Shown here piece by piece: positions 9,856 to 20,561 of a stretch of 64,000 bases of DNA. The notes under the pieces were generated by a model that saw nothing but the letters and a program-made list of their open reading frames with translations, searched no databases and had not been told where the DNA came from. Source of the DNA: Maniola hyperantus. Lineage: Eukaryota; Arthropoda; Insecta; Lepidoptera; Nymphalidae. Made by a program: the position numbers and the translations under genes. Positions within the stretch are counted from its first letter, which is position 1, and every line of letters begins with the position of its first letter. The DNA lies in assembly GCF_902806685.2 (NCBI RefSeq), contig NC_048557.2, positions 372,001 through 436,000 on the forward strand, in the 5' to 3' direction.

Positions 9856-10165
9856 ACATCATCATCATAATCAACCCATTGCTGGCTCACTACAGACCAC
9901 GGATCTCCTCTCAGAGTGAGAAGGGTTTTGGCCATAGTCTACTACGCTGGCCATGTGCGGATTGGTAGACTTCACATACCTTTGAGAACATTATGGAAAA
10001 CTCTCAGGCATGCAGGTTCCCTCACGATGTTTTCCTTCACCGTTAAATCAAGTGATATTTAGGTAATTAATTAAAAACGCACATAACTCCGATAAGTTAG
10101 AGGTGCGTAGCGGAGATCCCTCCCGACGTCCGACTAGAAGGCGGACGTCCTAACCACTAGCCTGT
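9856..10165 (-). repeat. tRNA-derived SINE family D1
   Basis: Reverse copy with ATCATCATAATCAACCCATT tail, CTACGCTGGCCATGTGCGG, CATTATGGAAAACTCTCAGG and a degraded head GGCGGACGTCCTAACCACTA. Confidence 0.7.
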
Positions 10166-10517
10166 TGGACATAGTAGTATACTAATATGTCCAACAGTGG
10201 ACATCTGTCGTTTGCTAATGAAGATGATGATGGATTTAAAATCATCGTACAGTGGTACGTATACTTGCTATTTATCTTCTACAAGATCTTAAGTTTGATT
10301 TTTAACCTGGTTTTAACGTTAACAGCTTGTGACAGGTTAACAGATTGGTAGGGCCATTGGGTTGACTACAAAGCGACGAGGCCTGACAACGGACGATTCG
10401 TTCAAAGCTTGTATTTCATCGTTTAATTACTTGTAACCGCTGGGCTTGTGTTTGTACGTCACGGTCGATCTACCAAACTACATTGCCGTGTCGGTTCATT
10501 AAAGTCACATAATAGGG
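10166..10517. other. No recognised feature
   Basis: AT-rich stretch. TGTTGGACATAGTAG and TATGTCCAACAGTGG form a small inverted repeat around 10162-10202, probably LINE-tail remains. Confidence 0.35.
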
Positions 10518-10937
10518 TGTTTTACCCTTTTTAGGGTTCCGTACCTCAAAAGTAAAAACGGAACCCTTATAGGATCACTTTGTTATCTGTCTGTCTGTCA
10601 AGAAACCTACAGGGTACTTCCCGTTGACCTAGAATCATGAAATTCGGCAGGTAGGTAGGTATTTTAGCAGGGAAAAATCTGAAAACCGTGAATTTGTGGT
10701 TACATCACACAAAAAAAAATTGTGGGCATGAATTAAGTAGTATTTTCAATATTTGAAGTAAGATAACTATATCAAGTGGGGTATCATATAAAAGGGCTTT
10801 ACCTGTGCATTCTAAAACAGACTTTTATTTATTTTTATGCATAATAGTTTTTGAGTTATCGTGCAAAAGTTGAAAAAATACGACTGTAGTACGGAACCCT
10901 CGTTGCGCGTGCCTGACTCGCACTTGGCCGGTTTTTT
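10518..10937 (+). repeat. Interspersed repeat C1, full length
   Basis: Runs from AGGGTTCCGTACCTCAAAAG through TGTCAAGAAACCTACAGGG, GAAAACCGTGAATTTGTGG and AGTGGGGTATCATATAAAAG to CGCACTTGGCCGGTTTTTT. One of the two most complete copies; the other is 42526-42943. No coding frame. Confidence 0.75.
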
Positions 10938-11010
10938 GAAAAGTATCTTAATTTGATCCTAAAGTGATTTATAAAGTACCAAAAATTTTACAATGCATTT
11001 AAAATTTCTG

Positions 11011-11178
11011 CTAGTTTTTCACGGCCAAACAGTTTAACCGATTTTGATGAAATTTGGTACGAAGCTTACATCCTGGGGACGGACATAGGCTACTTTTTAT
11101 TCCGGAAAATCAAAGAGCTCCCACGGGATTTTAAGAAAGACCTAAATCCACGCGGACGAAGTTGCGGGCATCCTCTAG
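11011..11178 (-). repeat. Metulj-like repeat, type B
   Basis: Reverse copy with TTCACGGCCAAACAG, CGGACATAGGCTACTTTTTA, GCTCCCACGGGATTTT and GGACGAAGTTGCGGGCAT. Confidence 0.7.
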
Positions 11179-11448
11179 TACATCATAAATATAGAAGTCT
11201 TAGTTGAAGTTAGATGAATAAAATATACTTAAGTATAATACCGTACATATTTAGAGTTATAACTGTTTAACTTGAAATGTAGCAAAGATAGTATCAACTC
11301 CAAATTAAATGGCGGACCTTATAGGTCTAATTAATTTAACTAAATCACAGTCCGTCAAACTGTGCCCTAAATTATAAGCTAAGTTATACAATAAGCTCGA
11401 ACTACGTCGCCTTTAGTGTCTGTGGGGTTAGTATAAGATGCATAATAC

Positions 11449-11815
11449 AGGGTGTAACCAGAACCCTAGCAAAAACTTATTAAATAAATAAAAATCGGTT
11501 TTAGAAAGCACAGGTGAACACCTTTCATATGATACCCCACTTGATAGGTATAATTATCTTACTTCGAAAATTGAAAATACTAATTATTAGTTCATGACCA
11601 CAATTAATTTTTTTTGTGTGATGTAACCACAAATTCACGGTTTTCAGATTTTTCCCCGAATGTCTGCTATAAGACCTACCTACCTGCCGAATTTCATGAT
11701 TCTAGGTCAACGGGAAGTACCCTGTAGGTTTCTTGACAGACCGACAGACAGACAGACAAAAAAGTGATCCTATAAGGGTTCCGTTTTTCCTTTTGAGGTA
11801 CGGAACCCTAAAAAT
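11449..11815 (-). repeat. Repeat C1 reverse copy abutting an M2 terminus
   Basis: 11449-11475 is a lone M2 MITE end (CAGGGTGTAACCAGAACCCT). From about 11480 a reverse C1 copy follows: CACAAATTCACGGTTTTCAG, AACGGGAAGTACCCTGTAGG and TTGAGGTACGGAACCCTAAA. Confidence 0.65.
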
Positions 11816-11824
11816 ATAATAATA

Positions 11825-11990
11825 TCACTTGTTTTAACGGTGAAGGCAAACATGGAGCAAACTCGCATGCCTGAGAGTTACGCTACGGTCGTACCATACC
11901 GTTTTCAAAGGTGTGTGAAATCTGCCAATCCGCACTTGGCCAGCGTGGTGGACTACAGCCAAACCCTATTCATTCTGAGAGGAGACAGTG
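11825..11990 (+). repeat. SINE D1 body fragment
   Basis: Sense body ATATCACTTGTTTTAACGG, CGCATGCCTGAGAGTTACGC, GCCAGCGTGGTGGACTACAG. The tRNA-like head is missing. Confidence 0.6.
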
Positions 11991-12133
11991 TGTTGGCAAT
12001 AGGTTTATCATAATTCAAGAAACTTTAGGTTTATTTTACTAAGACGTTATTCTTTGATGTTCGAATTCTATCGACGTTGCTTGGTAATATGTATAGTCTC
12101 ATACTAAGCCTTGTGGGTCTAAAGTACGTATAT

Positions 12134-13055
12134 GTAGATAGGTCAGTGAGATAAGGAGAGGTCGCACGGTCGCTATTAATTAGTGAATAATGAGGACAAA
12201 GTGTAAACTTTTAGAACTGCTGATTTTAACTAACACCTTTTCCGTCACAAAGAAAAAACGACCTCTTTGACGCAGTGGTAAGCGCTGTGGTCTTATAATT
12301 GGGAGATCCTGGGTTGGTTTCAGGCAGGAGCAATTTAGAATTTCTACATTTCTAAAGTTGTACCGCCAAGCGATTCAGCGTTCCGGTACGATGCCACGTG
12401 GAAACATAAGAGGTATGAGTTTAATGTTAAACTGAAACACCGTCAACTTTCTAACTCCGGAGTAATACAGAGAATTTATTGACAGCAAAACTCAACGTCA
12501 TTTTTGACCGACCCGGGAATCGAAACCAGGACCGCGTCTTCCCAACACGCCAATTGCTACTCAGTCGATATAACTCATCGCTCACTGAAATCATCAAAGT
12601 TTTCGAAACGTATTCTACAAAATCTTATTCGGGGTACCTACTGGTGTCAAAACTCAAAGGTGTTCTATAGATTCGATAATGACTCACTTCGATGATAACC
12701 AAAGTAACTTATAGATTTAATTTAATTATTCGCTCACCAAAACTATCAAAGTTTTTGAGATGTACAAATTTTTACTAGGGGTACCTGTAAATGTACCAAA
12801 GTATAGATTCGATATAACTATTCGCTCACCAAAATCATTAAAGTTTTCGAGACGTACAAGTACTCTGTAGATTCTATATAACTAAACTATTCGCTCACCA
12901 AAACTATCAAAGTTTTCGAGACGTACAAACTTGTACTAGGGGTAGCTACTTGTGTCAAAGGTACTCTATAGATAGGTCAGCGCGATACAAAGTGAAGTGG
13001 TAGCTATTAATTATAGACAACAAGATGCAAACTTTGAGAACAGCTGCATCTCTCG
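12134..13055 (+). repeat. Local tandem repeat array, diverged
   Basis: Four imperfect copies of a unit with TTCGCTCACCAAAACTATCA, AAAGTTTTCGAGACGTAC and CTAGGGGTACCT begin near 12566, 12727, 12821 and 12890. Flanking blocks with ATAGATAGGTCAG and GGTAGCTATTAATTA occur at both 12134 and 12970, so a larger unit was also duplicated. Confidence 0.65.
12263..12402 (+). repeat. SINE D2, internally deleted
   Basis: Head TTTGACGCAGTGGTAAGCGC and the distal block AAGCGATTCAGCGTTCCGG are present; about 70 bp between them are lost. Inserted in the local tandem repeat. Confidence 0.6.
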
Positions 13056-13274
13056 CGATTTAATTATTTTGTATTTTTCAAGTGTAGTTGATATTAAATT
13101 AATTCAAACAAAACAGAATATAAATTCTCAGATTGCCGTTAGAAAACAGATAGACAAATTTGTCAAGTGCGAGTCAGGCCTCACTTTTTTAGGGTCCCGT
13201 ACATTATTATATACAATTTATTTTCTTTGAACTAGATATTATTTAATTTGGTAAAACCAAAAATATGTTCGTTT

Positions 13275-13584
13275 GTTTTGGTCATCATCATCATTATCAT
13301 CAACAGATAGTATCTCTTGTAGGGACTTCCACACGCCACGGTCTTGCGCCGCGCCGAATGAATCCAGCGGCTCCTGGCAATTCGACTGATGTCTTCCGTA
13401 CACCTAGTGGGGGGTCTTCCAACGCTGCGCCTTCCGGTGCGAGGTCGCCATTCCAGCACTTTGAGACCCCAACGTCTATCGGCTTTACGAACTATGTGCC
13501 CTGCCCATTGCCACTTCAGCTTCGCAACCCGTTGAGCTATGTCGGTTACTCTAGTTCTACGGATCTCCTCATTTCTGATTGAAT
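13275..13584 (-). pseudogene. 5'-truncated RTE-type LINE, reverse transcriptase C-terminus
   Basis: On the minus strand it reads NEEIRR then VTDIAQRV-like, VLEWRPRTGRRSVGRPPTR and an SRWIHSARR-like end, the C-terminal region known from lepidopteran RTE endonuclease/reverse transcriptases. The frame is broken and all catalytic domains are missing. Confidence 0.75.
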
Positions 13585-13631
13585 AACATGAATTTCTTCT
13601 GATGTTTACATTGAATTGTTTACGTATTGAA

Positions 13632-13678
13632 AACCTAATTTTGTATTGAAAATTAAATTTTCAATACAAAATTAGGTT
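13632..13678. repeat. Perfect 23-bp-arm palindrome
   Basis: AACCTAATTTTGTATTGAA begins a 23-nt arm that is exactly inverted after a one-base centre and ends ACAAAATTAGGTT. AT-rich; no known function. Confidence 0.8.
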
Positions 13679-13930
13679 AATTTTATGGTGAAGTTAATAT
13701 TATACAGTGTAATATTATATTATACAGTGCTTTTGCCTGGCCGCGGCCGGGGTGAAAATGTGTTATTGGCCGCTAGTAGGTAGATACACATTGCTGATGT
13801 TATCATTATGGGGGTTTCGTGCCATTATTTTAATTATTATTTTTGAACACACACAATTAGTAAAGAGTTAACCATGTTAATTTTGTATAAATAATTATTA
13901 TTTGTAGTTCGTGAAAGTTGAAAATAACAA

Positions 13931-13962
13931 TATTTTATTTTATTTTATTTTATTTTATTCGT
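13931..13962 (+). repeat. (TTTTA)n microsatellite
   Basis: About six pentamer units. It may be the tail of a retroelement, since AT-rich sequence with no coding signal follows. Confidence 0.85.
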
Positions 13963-14186
13963 TTTTTGCAATCAACAGCGATATATACAATATAATTTTA
14001 CATAATAACAGACTGAAAATAAGGCCAAATAGGATTACAATTTTTACAGATTACTTAAATAGATATTAATTATAAATTTATAACAGTACGTTTGATAATT
14101 TAAACAAGCTTTACAATAAGATAATAATATGAAAATATATAAGTCAATTAACTAGTAAAAATACCTAGTAGGTGATTCACAACATA

Positions 14187-14203
14187 TGTATGTGTGTGTG
14201 TGA

Positions 14204-14246
<43 letters not shown>

Positions 14247-14262
14247 TGTGTGGGAGAGAGAG
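14187..14262 (+). repeat. (GT)n microsatellite
   Basis: Near-continuous GT dinucleotides with a few interruptions, followed by GA-rich GGGAGAGAGAG. Confidence 0.9.
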
Positions 14263-14477
14263 TATGCGTGAGTGCGTGCTTGTGGGTTATGATATTATGC
14301 GGATTTATGTACTATTACAGATACTAGTATAATTATTATCAGTTACATATTATTATTTTTCCGATGCAGTTTAATTATTTCCTTTTTTAATTACATTTTG
14401 GACAGGTGAAAAAGGTCGAAGTCAGAGTAAATTTTATTATAGGTATATTTCTTCATGAATTCTTTTTTTTCTTGCGA

Positions 14478-14673
14478 TATAGCCATAAAGTCACGTTTTC
14501 GGATTTATTCCTTTACTTGTGTTATAATATCTACCTACCTGCCAAATGTCATGATTCTAAGTCAACGGGAAGAACCCTGTAGGTTTCTTGACAGACCGAC
14601 AGACAAACAGACAGACAACAAAGTGATCCTATAAGGGTTACGTTTTTCCTTTTGAGGTACGAAACCCTAAAAA
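14478..14673 (-). repeat. Repeat C1, partial reverse copy
   Basis: ATCTACCTACCTGCCAAATG, TAAGTCAACGGGAAG, GACCGACAGACAAACAGAC and CCTTTTGAGGTACG. The left half is missing. Confidence 0.6.
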
Positions 14674-15092
14674 AGACATCCTTAGGCAAGGTTAAAAATT
14701 TGTGTTGTCCACGTGGACAAAGTCGCGAGCAACAGCTAGTGATATGTAAGACTTTGATTGTTTGAAAACCTAGAACATACTTCTTCACTCCATGTAACCA
14801 TGTATCCCGCATCTTCCTTATATCAAAACAAGTTTTGGTGAGCACTTCGCAAAGTGCACCATAAATAACTTCACTTCCTTAAAATTATTTAAAGTAGAAA
14901 ACATTTTGCACGTGGGCGGCGCGCGGCGCGGCGGGGGCGGGCGGGGAAATTTCTAACTTCGTTACTATCTGCTTTTGTATGTTAGAAGTAGAATTGAATC
15001 ATTTTCATAAGTGAAATTTTCACATCACAGTGATTTCACAGACAATTTCTCACGTGAAGTGATTTTTCAATTTTCTCCTTTGCAATCTTGCC
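14674..15092. other. Mixed fragments
   Basis: A Metulj-like scrap (ACAAAGTCGCGAGCAACAGC) at 14718-14740 and a 35-bp very GC-rich block GGCGCGCGGCGCGGCGGGGG near 14916-14946. No gene seen. Confidence 0.4.
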
Positions 15093-15260
15093 ACAATACG
15101 CGGCTGAAAGTAATGTACCTTTAGGAGATAGCAAATTTGTAGAGCGTTGTCTCTGTCGTTGAAACCGACAAAACGTCATAGGCATGAGTGACAGGGACAG
15201 CGCTCTACAAAGCCGAAATGTCATTCTAAAGGCATTACATTACTTTCGGCCGCGTATTGT
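15093..15260. mobile_element. Foldback MITE M8, 168 bp
   Basis: Left arm ACAATACGCGGCTGAAAGTA and right arm ending TACTTTCGGCCGCGTATTGT are imperfect reverse complements over about 65 bp, sharing GTAATGTA, CTTTAG and TTTGTAGAGCG blocks. Confidence 0.7.
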
Positions 15261-15973
15261 ACATTAATTTAACTAAGAATTATGATCAAGCCAGCACGTC
15301 TGAGCGAGAGGAACTGACTGATCTGTAGGTATATACTTAATATCTGTGTCCGTAGTGTATACAACAGTACGGAGGCTATCGCGATGAAATTTCTCAGGGT
15401 TTTACATCGAAAGTGAATCGCTTTTTCCCTTCCTAACACGCAGCAATGCGAGTGAGTGTTCTCGCTCGCACACTCTTCAGCGTCTTAGATTAATAACCGT
15501 ACGTTTGCGAAATTTATATAAAAATAAAGTACGAATAAATGCTTAGTTATTTTCAAGTAAGATTTTGATATATAATTTTTCACAGGCTACTTTAAGTAAG
15601 CTAGCAATATATGCTACATATTATGAAAAAAAATATCACGTAATTTTCACATGCTACCTGTGAAATGGTTTATTTTATTTATTTATTTTTATTATTCATG
15701 TACCAAAAATTGTAGTTACAAAGTAATAATAAATGGTTCATCTCTGGTTAGAAGCACAACTTCCTAGGCCAGTTGCAAATATGAATTATGAATGTAAGAA
15801 TTTATGGGTCTAGTTAAACGTTAGAGCAACATAGTTGTAAAACTTGTGATGATAATGGGCACTGAGTTGGGAGTTTGTTGAGTTCCAGAGCAGGTAATAG
15901 AAAAACACCATAATTTATGGGTCCCTGGTAATAGTCCGGGTCGATGGAACACCGCAAACTTTTTAATTTCTAA
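15261..15973. other. No recognised gene
   Basis: AT-rich, with (TTTAT)n scraps near 15669. The block AGAAGCACAACTTCCTAGG to AACATAGTTGTAAAACTTG looks like unplaced old repeat. Confidence 0.35.
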
Positions 15974-16197
15974 CTAGCTCATGCCCGCGACTTCGTCCGC
16001 GTGGATTTACATTTTTAAAAATCCCACGGGAACTCTTTGATTATCCGGGATAAAAAGTAGCCTATGTGTTAATCCAGGATATAATATACCTATCTCTATT
16101 CCAAATTTCATCTAAATCCGTTCAGCCTTTTTGCGTGATTGAGTAATAAACATCCAAACATCCACACTTTCACATTTATAATATTATTAGGATTAGG
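15974..16197 (+). repeat. Metulj-like repeat, type B
   Basis: CTAGCTCATGCCCGCGACTT head, AATCCCACGGGAACTCTTTG, AAAAAGTAGCCTATGTG and ACTTTCACATTTATAATATT tail: full length. Confidence 0.75.
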
Positions 16198-16429
16198 AAT
16201 AGTACATACCATAATTGAGAAAAACTTGTGATCAAGCAATTATGTACATTAGAGTTTTCGGTAAACATTCGTTAAGTGGTATTTAACTTTGACATTATAC
16301 CCAGATAATGACAAAGTCAAACTGCTCGCCCTCTCCCGCCGTGCTATAAAAATAAAGATACGATAAAAGTTGTATCGCTATTCGCTAACGACCATAATTA
16401 CCAAGTTTATAGCGCCGGCATCATTACTT

Positions 16430-17390
16430 GCTATTTTATGGCAGCGTTCGGAACAGTTTCGTCAATAAAGTTCATAAAGGCACCGCTTACGAGGACGCCA
16501 TAGAATGTTTGAACTGATGGTTCTGTGTATTCAATTAGAAAATTAAAGTCATGCCAGAACACTCATATCCTTTGACTTCTTATACGCGCGCGCCATTTTG
16601 GAGATAAATATAGCAACCTCCAACTGAAATACTAATTTAATTTCAAACCTCTGGAGTTGATTTATTCCCTTTCTTTGGCTTATATAACAAGAAAGTAAAA
16701 TCATCATCAATTCTGAGATAAGCAAATTTTATGCTTGCTATTTTATAGAAAGGTTTCAACCCCGTTTCATCAATAATAATTTAAAAAAAAAGAAAGAAAT
16801 CAATGCATCGATGCTTAAACTGACGTTTTTGTTTACTCCTCTCTTACTTGCTATTTTAGGGCAGCGTTCGGAACTGCTTAGTTAATAAAGTTCATAAATG
16901 CACCGCTTACGAGGACGCCATTAGAATGTTTGAACTGATGGTTCTGTGTATTCAATTAGAAAATTAAAGTCATGCCAGAACACTCATATCCTTTGACTTC
17001 ATTTAGCTGTCGTTTTTTGTTACCTTCAATTTGTGATGAGGGTCATTTTGGTGGAAAACGTACATAATTAGTATGCCAGTTGAAATACTATTTTAATACC
17101 AAATTGCTGAAGGTACATCATTAATGCTTCCCTTTTCCGCGACCTGTTTCGCAAGAAAATAAAATCATCATCAATTCTAAGTTTCATAAAAGGCATGAAA
17201 TGAAAAAAAAGGCCATTAGAAATGGCCGATGCTTGAACTGATGGTTCTGTGTATTCAATTAGAAAATTAAAAACGAATCGTGTTACGGTTCCAGGAAACT
17301 CATATCGTACAGAAAACTCACTCCTTTTAGGTCTCGTTTTCTGTGTTGGCTTCAATTTGTGATGGACGCCATTTTAGAGCAAACCAAAAT
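16430..17390 (+). repeat. Local segmental duplication, period about 420 bp
   Basis: The block TACTTGCTATTTT, GGCAGCGTTCGGAAC, CACCGCTTACGAGGACGCCA, TTGAACTGATGGTTCTGTG occurs at 16427-16570 and again at 16846-17000. A third partial copy (GAACTGATGGTTCTGTGTAT) starts at 17235. A diverged relative is at 18740-18880. No intact reading frame. Confidence 0.7.
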
Positions 17391-17444
17391 ATAAAGTGCT
17401 CATTTAATTGGAATAGATCGTATGAATAAATAAATAAATAAAAA

Positions 17445-17971
17445 TATTTTTAATTAAATTGAACTTGCACAAGTATTTTTGAATCGTAGATGCATCTACC
17501 ACTAGTTCGGAATGCCTTGTTCGGAGTCCATGGCATGTGGAAGTTGCTACAAGACACCTATGTCCAGCAGTGGGCGTTGACAACGACGAAGAAGCTTGTA
17601 AATTTTTCATTCTTTGCGCGTAAACTATTTCTTTCGTTGGTTAAATAGAATTCATCGTCAATTCTCCTGTGCAGACTTAAAAATAAAATGCCTACGACAA
17701 GTTTCTTTCAATGCATTCAAGCAATCGCAAATGTTTCCGGTTTTTTTAACAAAAGTTGTGGATTACTCCAGAGAGTTGATTACTCGTAGCTTTGGCAGAT
17801 ATCCAGTTTTAAGTAGCCGCTGTATGATTAATGACCGGCAGATGTTTTCTTTGTATAAGCAGAGCTGCTAATTAGTTAATCACAATGCAGTATAGAATTA
17901 TCAGTTACTCTGGTTCGGAAAAGCCCGCCGTCATTTCTCGTTTAATCCAGTTGAGAAACTCTTTTTTTAAA
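17445..17971. other. LINE tail scraps and AT-rich DNA
   Basis: 17445-17530 is a reverse copy of a LINE tail (CTACCACTAGTTCGGAATGC). 17530-17595 carries ACAAGACACCTATGTCCAGC, an RTE-type LINE end. 17596-17971 shows nothing recognisable. Confidence 0.45.
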
Positions 17972-18169
17972 TTCAGATACAAGTTAGCCCTTTACTGCAA
18001 TCTCACCTGGTGGTAAGTGACGACGGGCTAACCGAAGGGGTATGGCAGATTTTATGAAACCCATGCCCATTTTGGTTTCTTCATGGCATCGTACCGGAAC
18101 GCTAAATCGCTTGGGGGCACGGCTTTGCCGGTAGGGTGGTAACTAGCCACGGCCGAAGCTCCCACCAGA
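17972..18169 (-). repeat. tRNA-derived SINE D2, reverse, head truncated
   Basis: ATTCAGATACAAGTTAGCCC, GGTATGGCAGATTTTATG, GCATCGTACCGGAACGCTAA and TAGCCACGGCCGAAGC match the D2 body inverted; the tRNA-like head is absent. Confidence 0.65.
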
Positions 18170-18199
18170 CAACTTACTGAGCTACTTACCTGAGCTAAG

Positions 18200-18495
18200 T
18201 CGGTTACCCAACTTCCAGTTAGGGAACCGAAATAGCTTAACGGGTTGCGAAGCTGAAGTGGCAATAGGTGAGGCGCATAGTTAAAAAAAATCCGATAGAC
18301 GTAGGGGTGCCAAAGTGATAGAATGGCGACCTCGCACCGGAAAGCGTAGCGTTGGAAAACCCTCACTAGGTGGACAGCCGACATTAAAACAATTACAGGG
18401 AACCGCTGGATGGCGGCGCCGTAAGAACATGGCATGTAAAAGCCCCTACAAGAGACCTATGCCCAGCGGTGGACGTATACCGGCTAATAATGATG
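18200..18495 (+). pseudogene. 5'-truncated RTE-type LINE
   Basis: Reads WRPRTGKRSVGKP and GWRRRKNMACKSPYKRPMPS-like peptides in shifted frames, ending with CTATGCCCAGCGGTGGACGT. Same family as 13275-13584. Confidence 0.65.
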
Positions 18496-18555
18496 ACAAC
18501 AAGAAAAATCTGAATAACCTAACTATGTTGATAAAAGTAAAAGACTTAGTTCTTG

Positions 18556-18676
18556 CAGGTTCTTCTCGGTAGGAACGGCATTCCGAACCAGTGGTAAATT
18601 AAACTAGTTGACGATTCAAACGCACTTGTAAAAGTTTACTTGAATAAAAATCTATTCTATTCTATTCTATTCTAAG
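18556..18676 (+). repeat. LINE tail ending in (TTCTA)n
   Basis: CAGGTTCTTCTCGGTAGGAA, GGCATTCCGAACCAGTGG, then AAGTTTACTTGAATAAAAA and a TTCTA pentamer run. The same tail occurs near 37575, 53100 and 54745. Confidence 0.65.
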
Positions 18677-18921
18677 CAATGTGTTGTAATCCATAATGGC
18701 AACCTCCTTAACGACGCCCTCCCAAACATATGCAACCATAAAAATAAAGACACAATAAAAGCACGTAGCAAACGATCATAATTGCCAACTTTACGACGCA
18801 GGCATCATGACTTGCTACTTTACGAGATCGTTCAAACATTCCGTTAAACTTCATAAGGCTGTTTACGGGATTAAGTCAAAGCTTAAACCTACTGCATTGA
18901 CTAGTAAAGTCGCATAATAAA

Positions 18922-19040
18922 GTCAGAGTGCGCTCTATAGATCTCAGCCTTAGTCTTGACAGACACGAAATGCAGACATACATCGAAGGTGATCGTATAA
19001 GGGTTCCTTTTTTCTCTGGACACACGGAACCCTATAAATA
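18922..19040 (-). repeat. Terminus of MITE M9 next to a C1 fragment
   Basis: CAGAGTGCGCTCTATAGATC then CTCAGCC matches one arm of the foldback at 29444-29562; AAGGTGATCGTATAAGGGTT to ACGGAACCC is a C1 end. Confidence 0.5.
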
Positions 19041-19345
19041 TAAGTTACTTTTATACCTACTTAAAAAGTGGTTAAGTTGAAATGAATTAGCATTTTCAGA
19101 CAAGACTTTTTAACTCATTTTGAGTGAATACGTTAAGTTAGTGCAAACTTACACTGCTCATAATTAAGTGTGCAGAGGGCCACGAAAACGTTTCTTTGAA
19201 TAAAAAAGCAATTTTAAAAAGCACTGCTTTTCGGAAAATGCTTTTATATTAAAAAAGCTCTGAACTATGACCGTGTAGCCGACTCTGTAAATAACTAGGT
19301 AGGTATTCATTTCTCGTGTCTACTTGTTGGTACTGCAAAACTTAA

Positions 19346-20244
19346 GGCCAGTTGCATATCAGGCGGTTAAAGTCCGGTTACCATTAAAAAGTATGTTAAA
19401 GGGCAATGGGCGAAATGCAAGGACTGTGGTCCTCAGAGTGGCCACTTTACAAAAATGAATTTTTAAGATTAATCTAATCATACGCAGTTTGAAGGAAAGT
19501 TAAAAAGTTATGTTACTTAAAAAGTTACAAAGTTAAGTAACTTAAAAATGTGACTTATCTGGAGCCATTAATCTTCTAAATATACAAAAGGAAAAGGTGA
19601 CTGACTGACTGACTGACTGAATGGCTGACTGACTGACTGACTGATCTATCAACGCACAGCTTAAACTACTGGACGGATCGGGTTGAAATTTGGCATGCAG
19701 ATAGCTATAATGACGTAGGCATCCGCTAAGAAAGGATTTTTGAAAATTCAACCCCTTAGGGGGTGAAATAGGGGTTTGAAATTTGTGTAGTCCACGCGGA
19801 CGAAGTCGCGAGCATAAGCTAGTAATAAGATATGATTAAAACAGGATCTAAATACCACTGTCACGCATCCTGTAGGTACCCTGCATCCTGCACCCCGTAC
19901 TCCGCACTCAGCATATTATGTTCATGATTGTTTATGTTACTGTTTACAACTTCTTCAATTAGTAAGATAGAAAATTATATTCGTAACAACTTTCGTTCAT
20001 AATCATGTAACTTTTCAATGTAAATAAGTTTTGGAAGTGGCCAAAATAAGAATCACTTTGCCCATTATCTTTTGACTACCAAAAACTGAACAAAGTGTGT
20101 TGACGTAAAATATTTTGTACCTCTTGTTGTTTAAGAAAGAGAGAAAGTTTTAGTGAGGAGTTAATTAACTCAAAGTAAGTTTTTTGGTGGGTAAATTTGA
20201 CTTCAATGGTAACATTACTTTAACCACCTGATGTGCTACTAGCC
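19346..20244 (+). mobile_element. Non-autonomous DNA transposon M13 with nested repeat
   Basis: Left end GGCCAGTTGCATATCAGGCG then GTTAAAG, and right end reading CTTTAACCACCTGATGTGCT then ACTAGCC, are inverted and match over about 37 bp including GTTACCATT. A type A Metulj-like copy (19573-19823) is nested inside, so the element was about 650 bp. No coding frame and no clear target duplication. Confidence 0.6.
19573..19823 (-). repeat. Metulj-like repeat, type A
   Basis: Reverse copy: TCTAAATATACAAAAGG, (GACT)n, GATCTATCAACGCACAGC, GGCATGCAGATAGCTATAAT, ending AGCATAAGCTAG. Confidence 0.85.
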
Positions 20245-20561
20245 GTTTCCCGTTTATTCATTTAAATTATGTCTGTAAACTGCAAATTATGAAGTTAAAT
20301 AAACTTTATGTTTTCTAATATTTTGGTTCAAAAGCTAAATCTCAAGAGATTTCAACGAAATAGCAATTATAATTTTATCCATTTAGGTATACGTTGTTTA
20401 AGCGTTTGGATGATACATCCACACACACAGATGAAGGTAATAAGTTCCAAAGTCCCGTATGTACGGACCGAATGAGCAGAAACACGCTATGTACATATTT
20501 GCAATCAACATTTAGTTACCGTGTTGTTAACTAGGGTTGTCAAACTTTTTTGATAATAATA

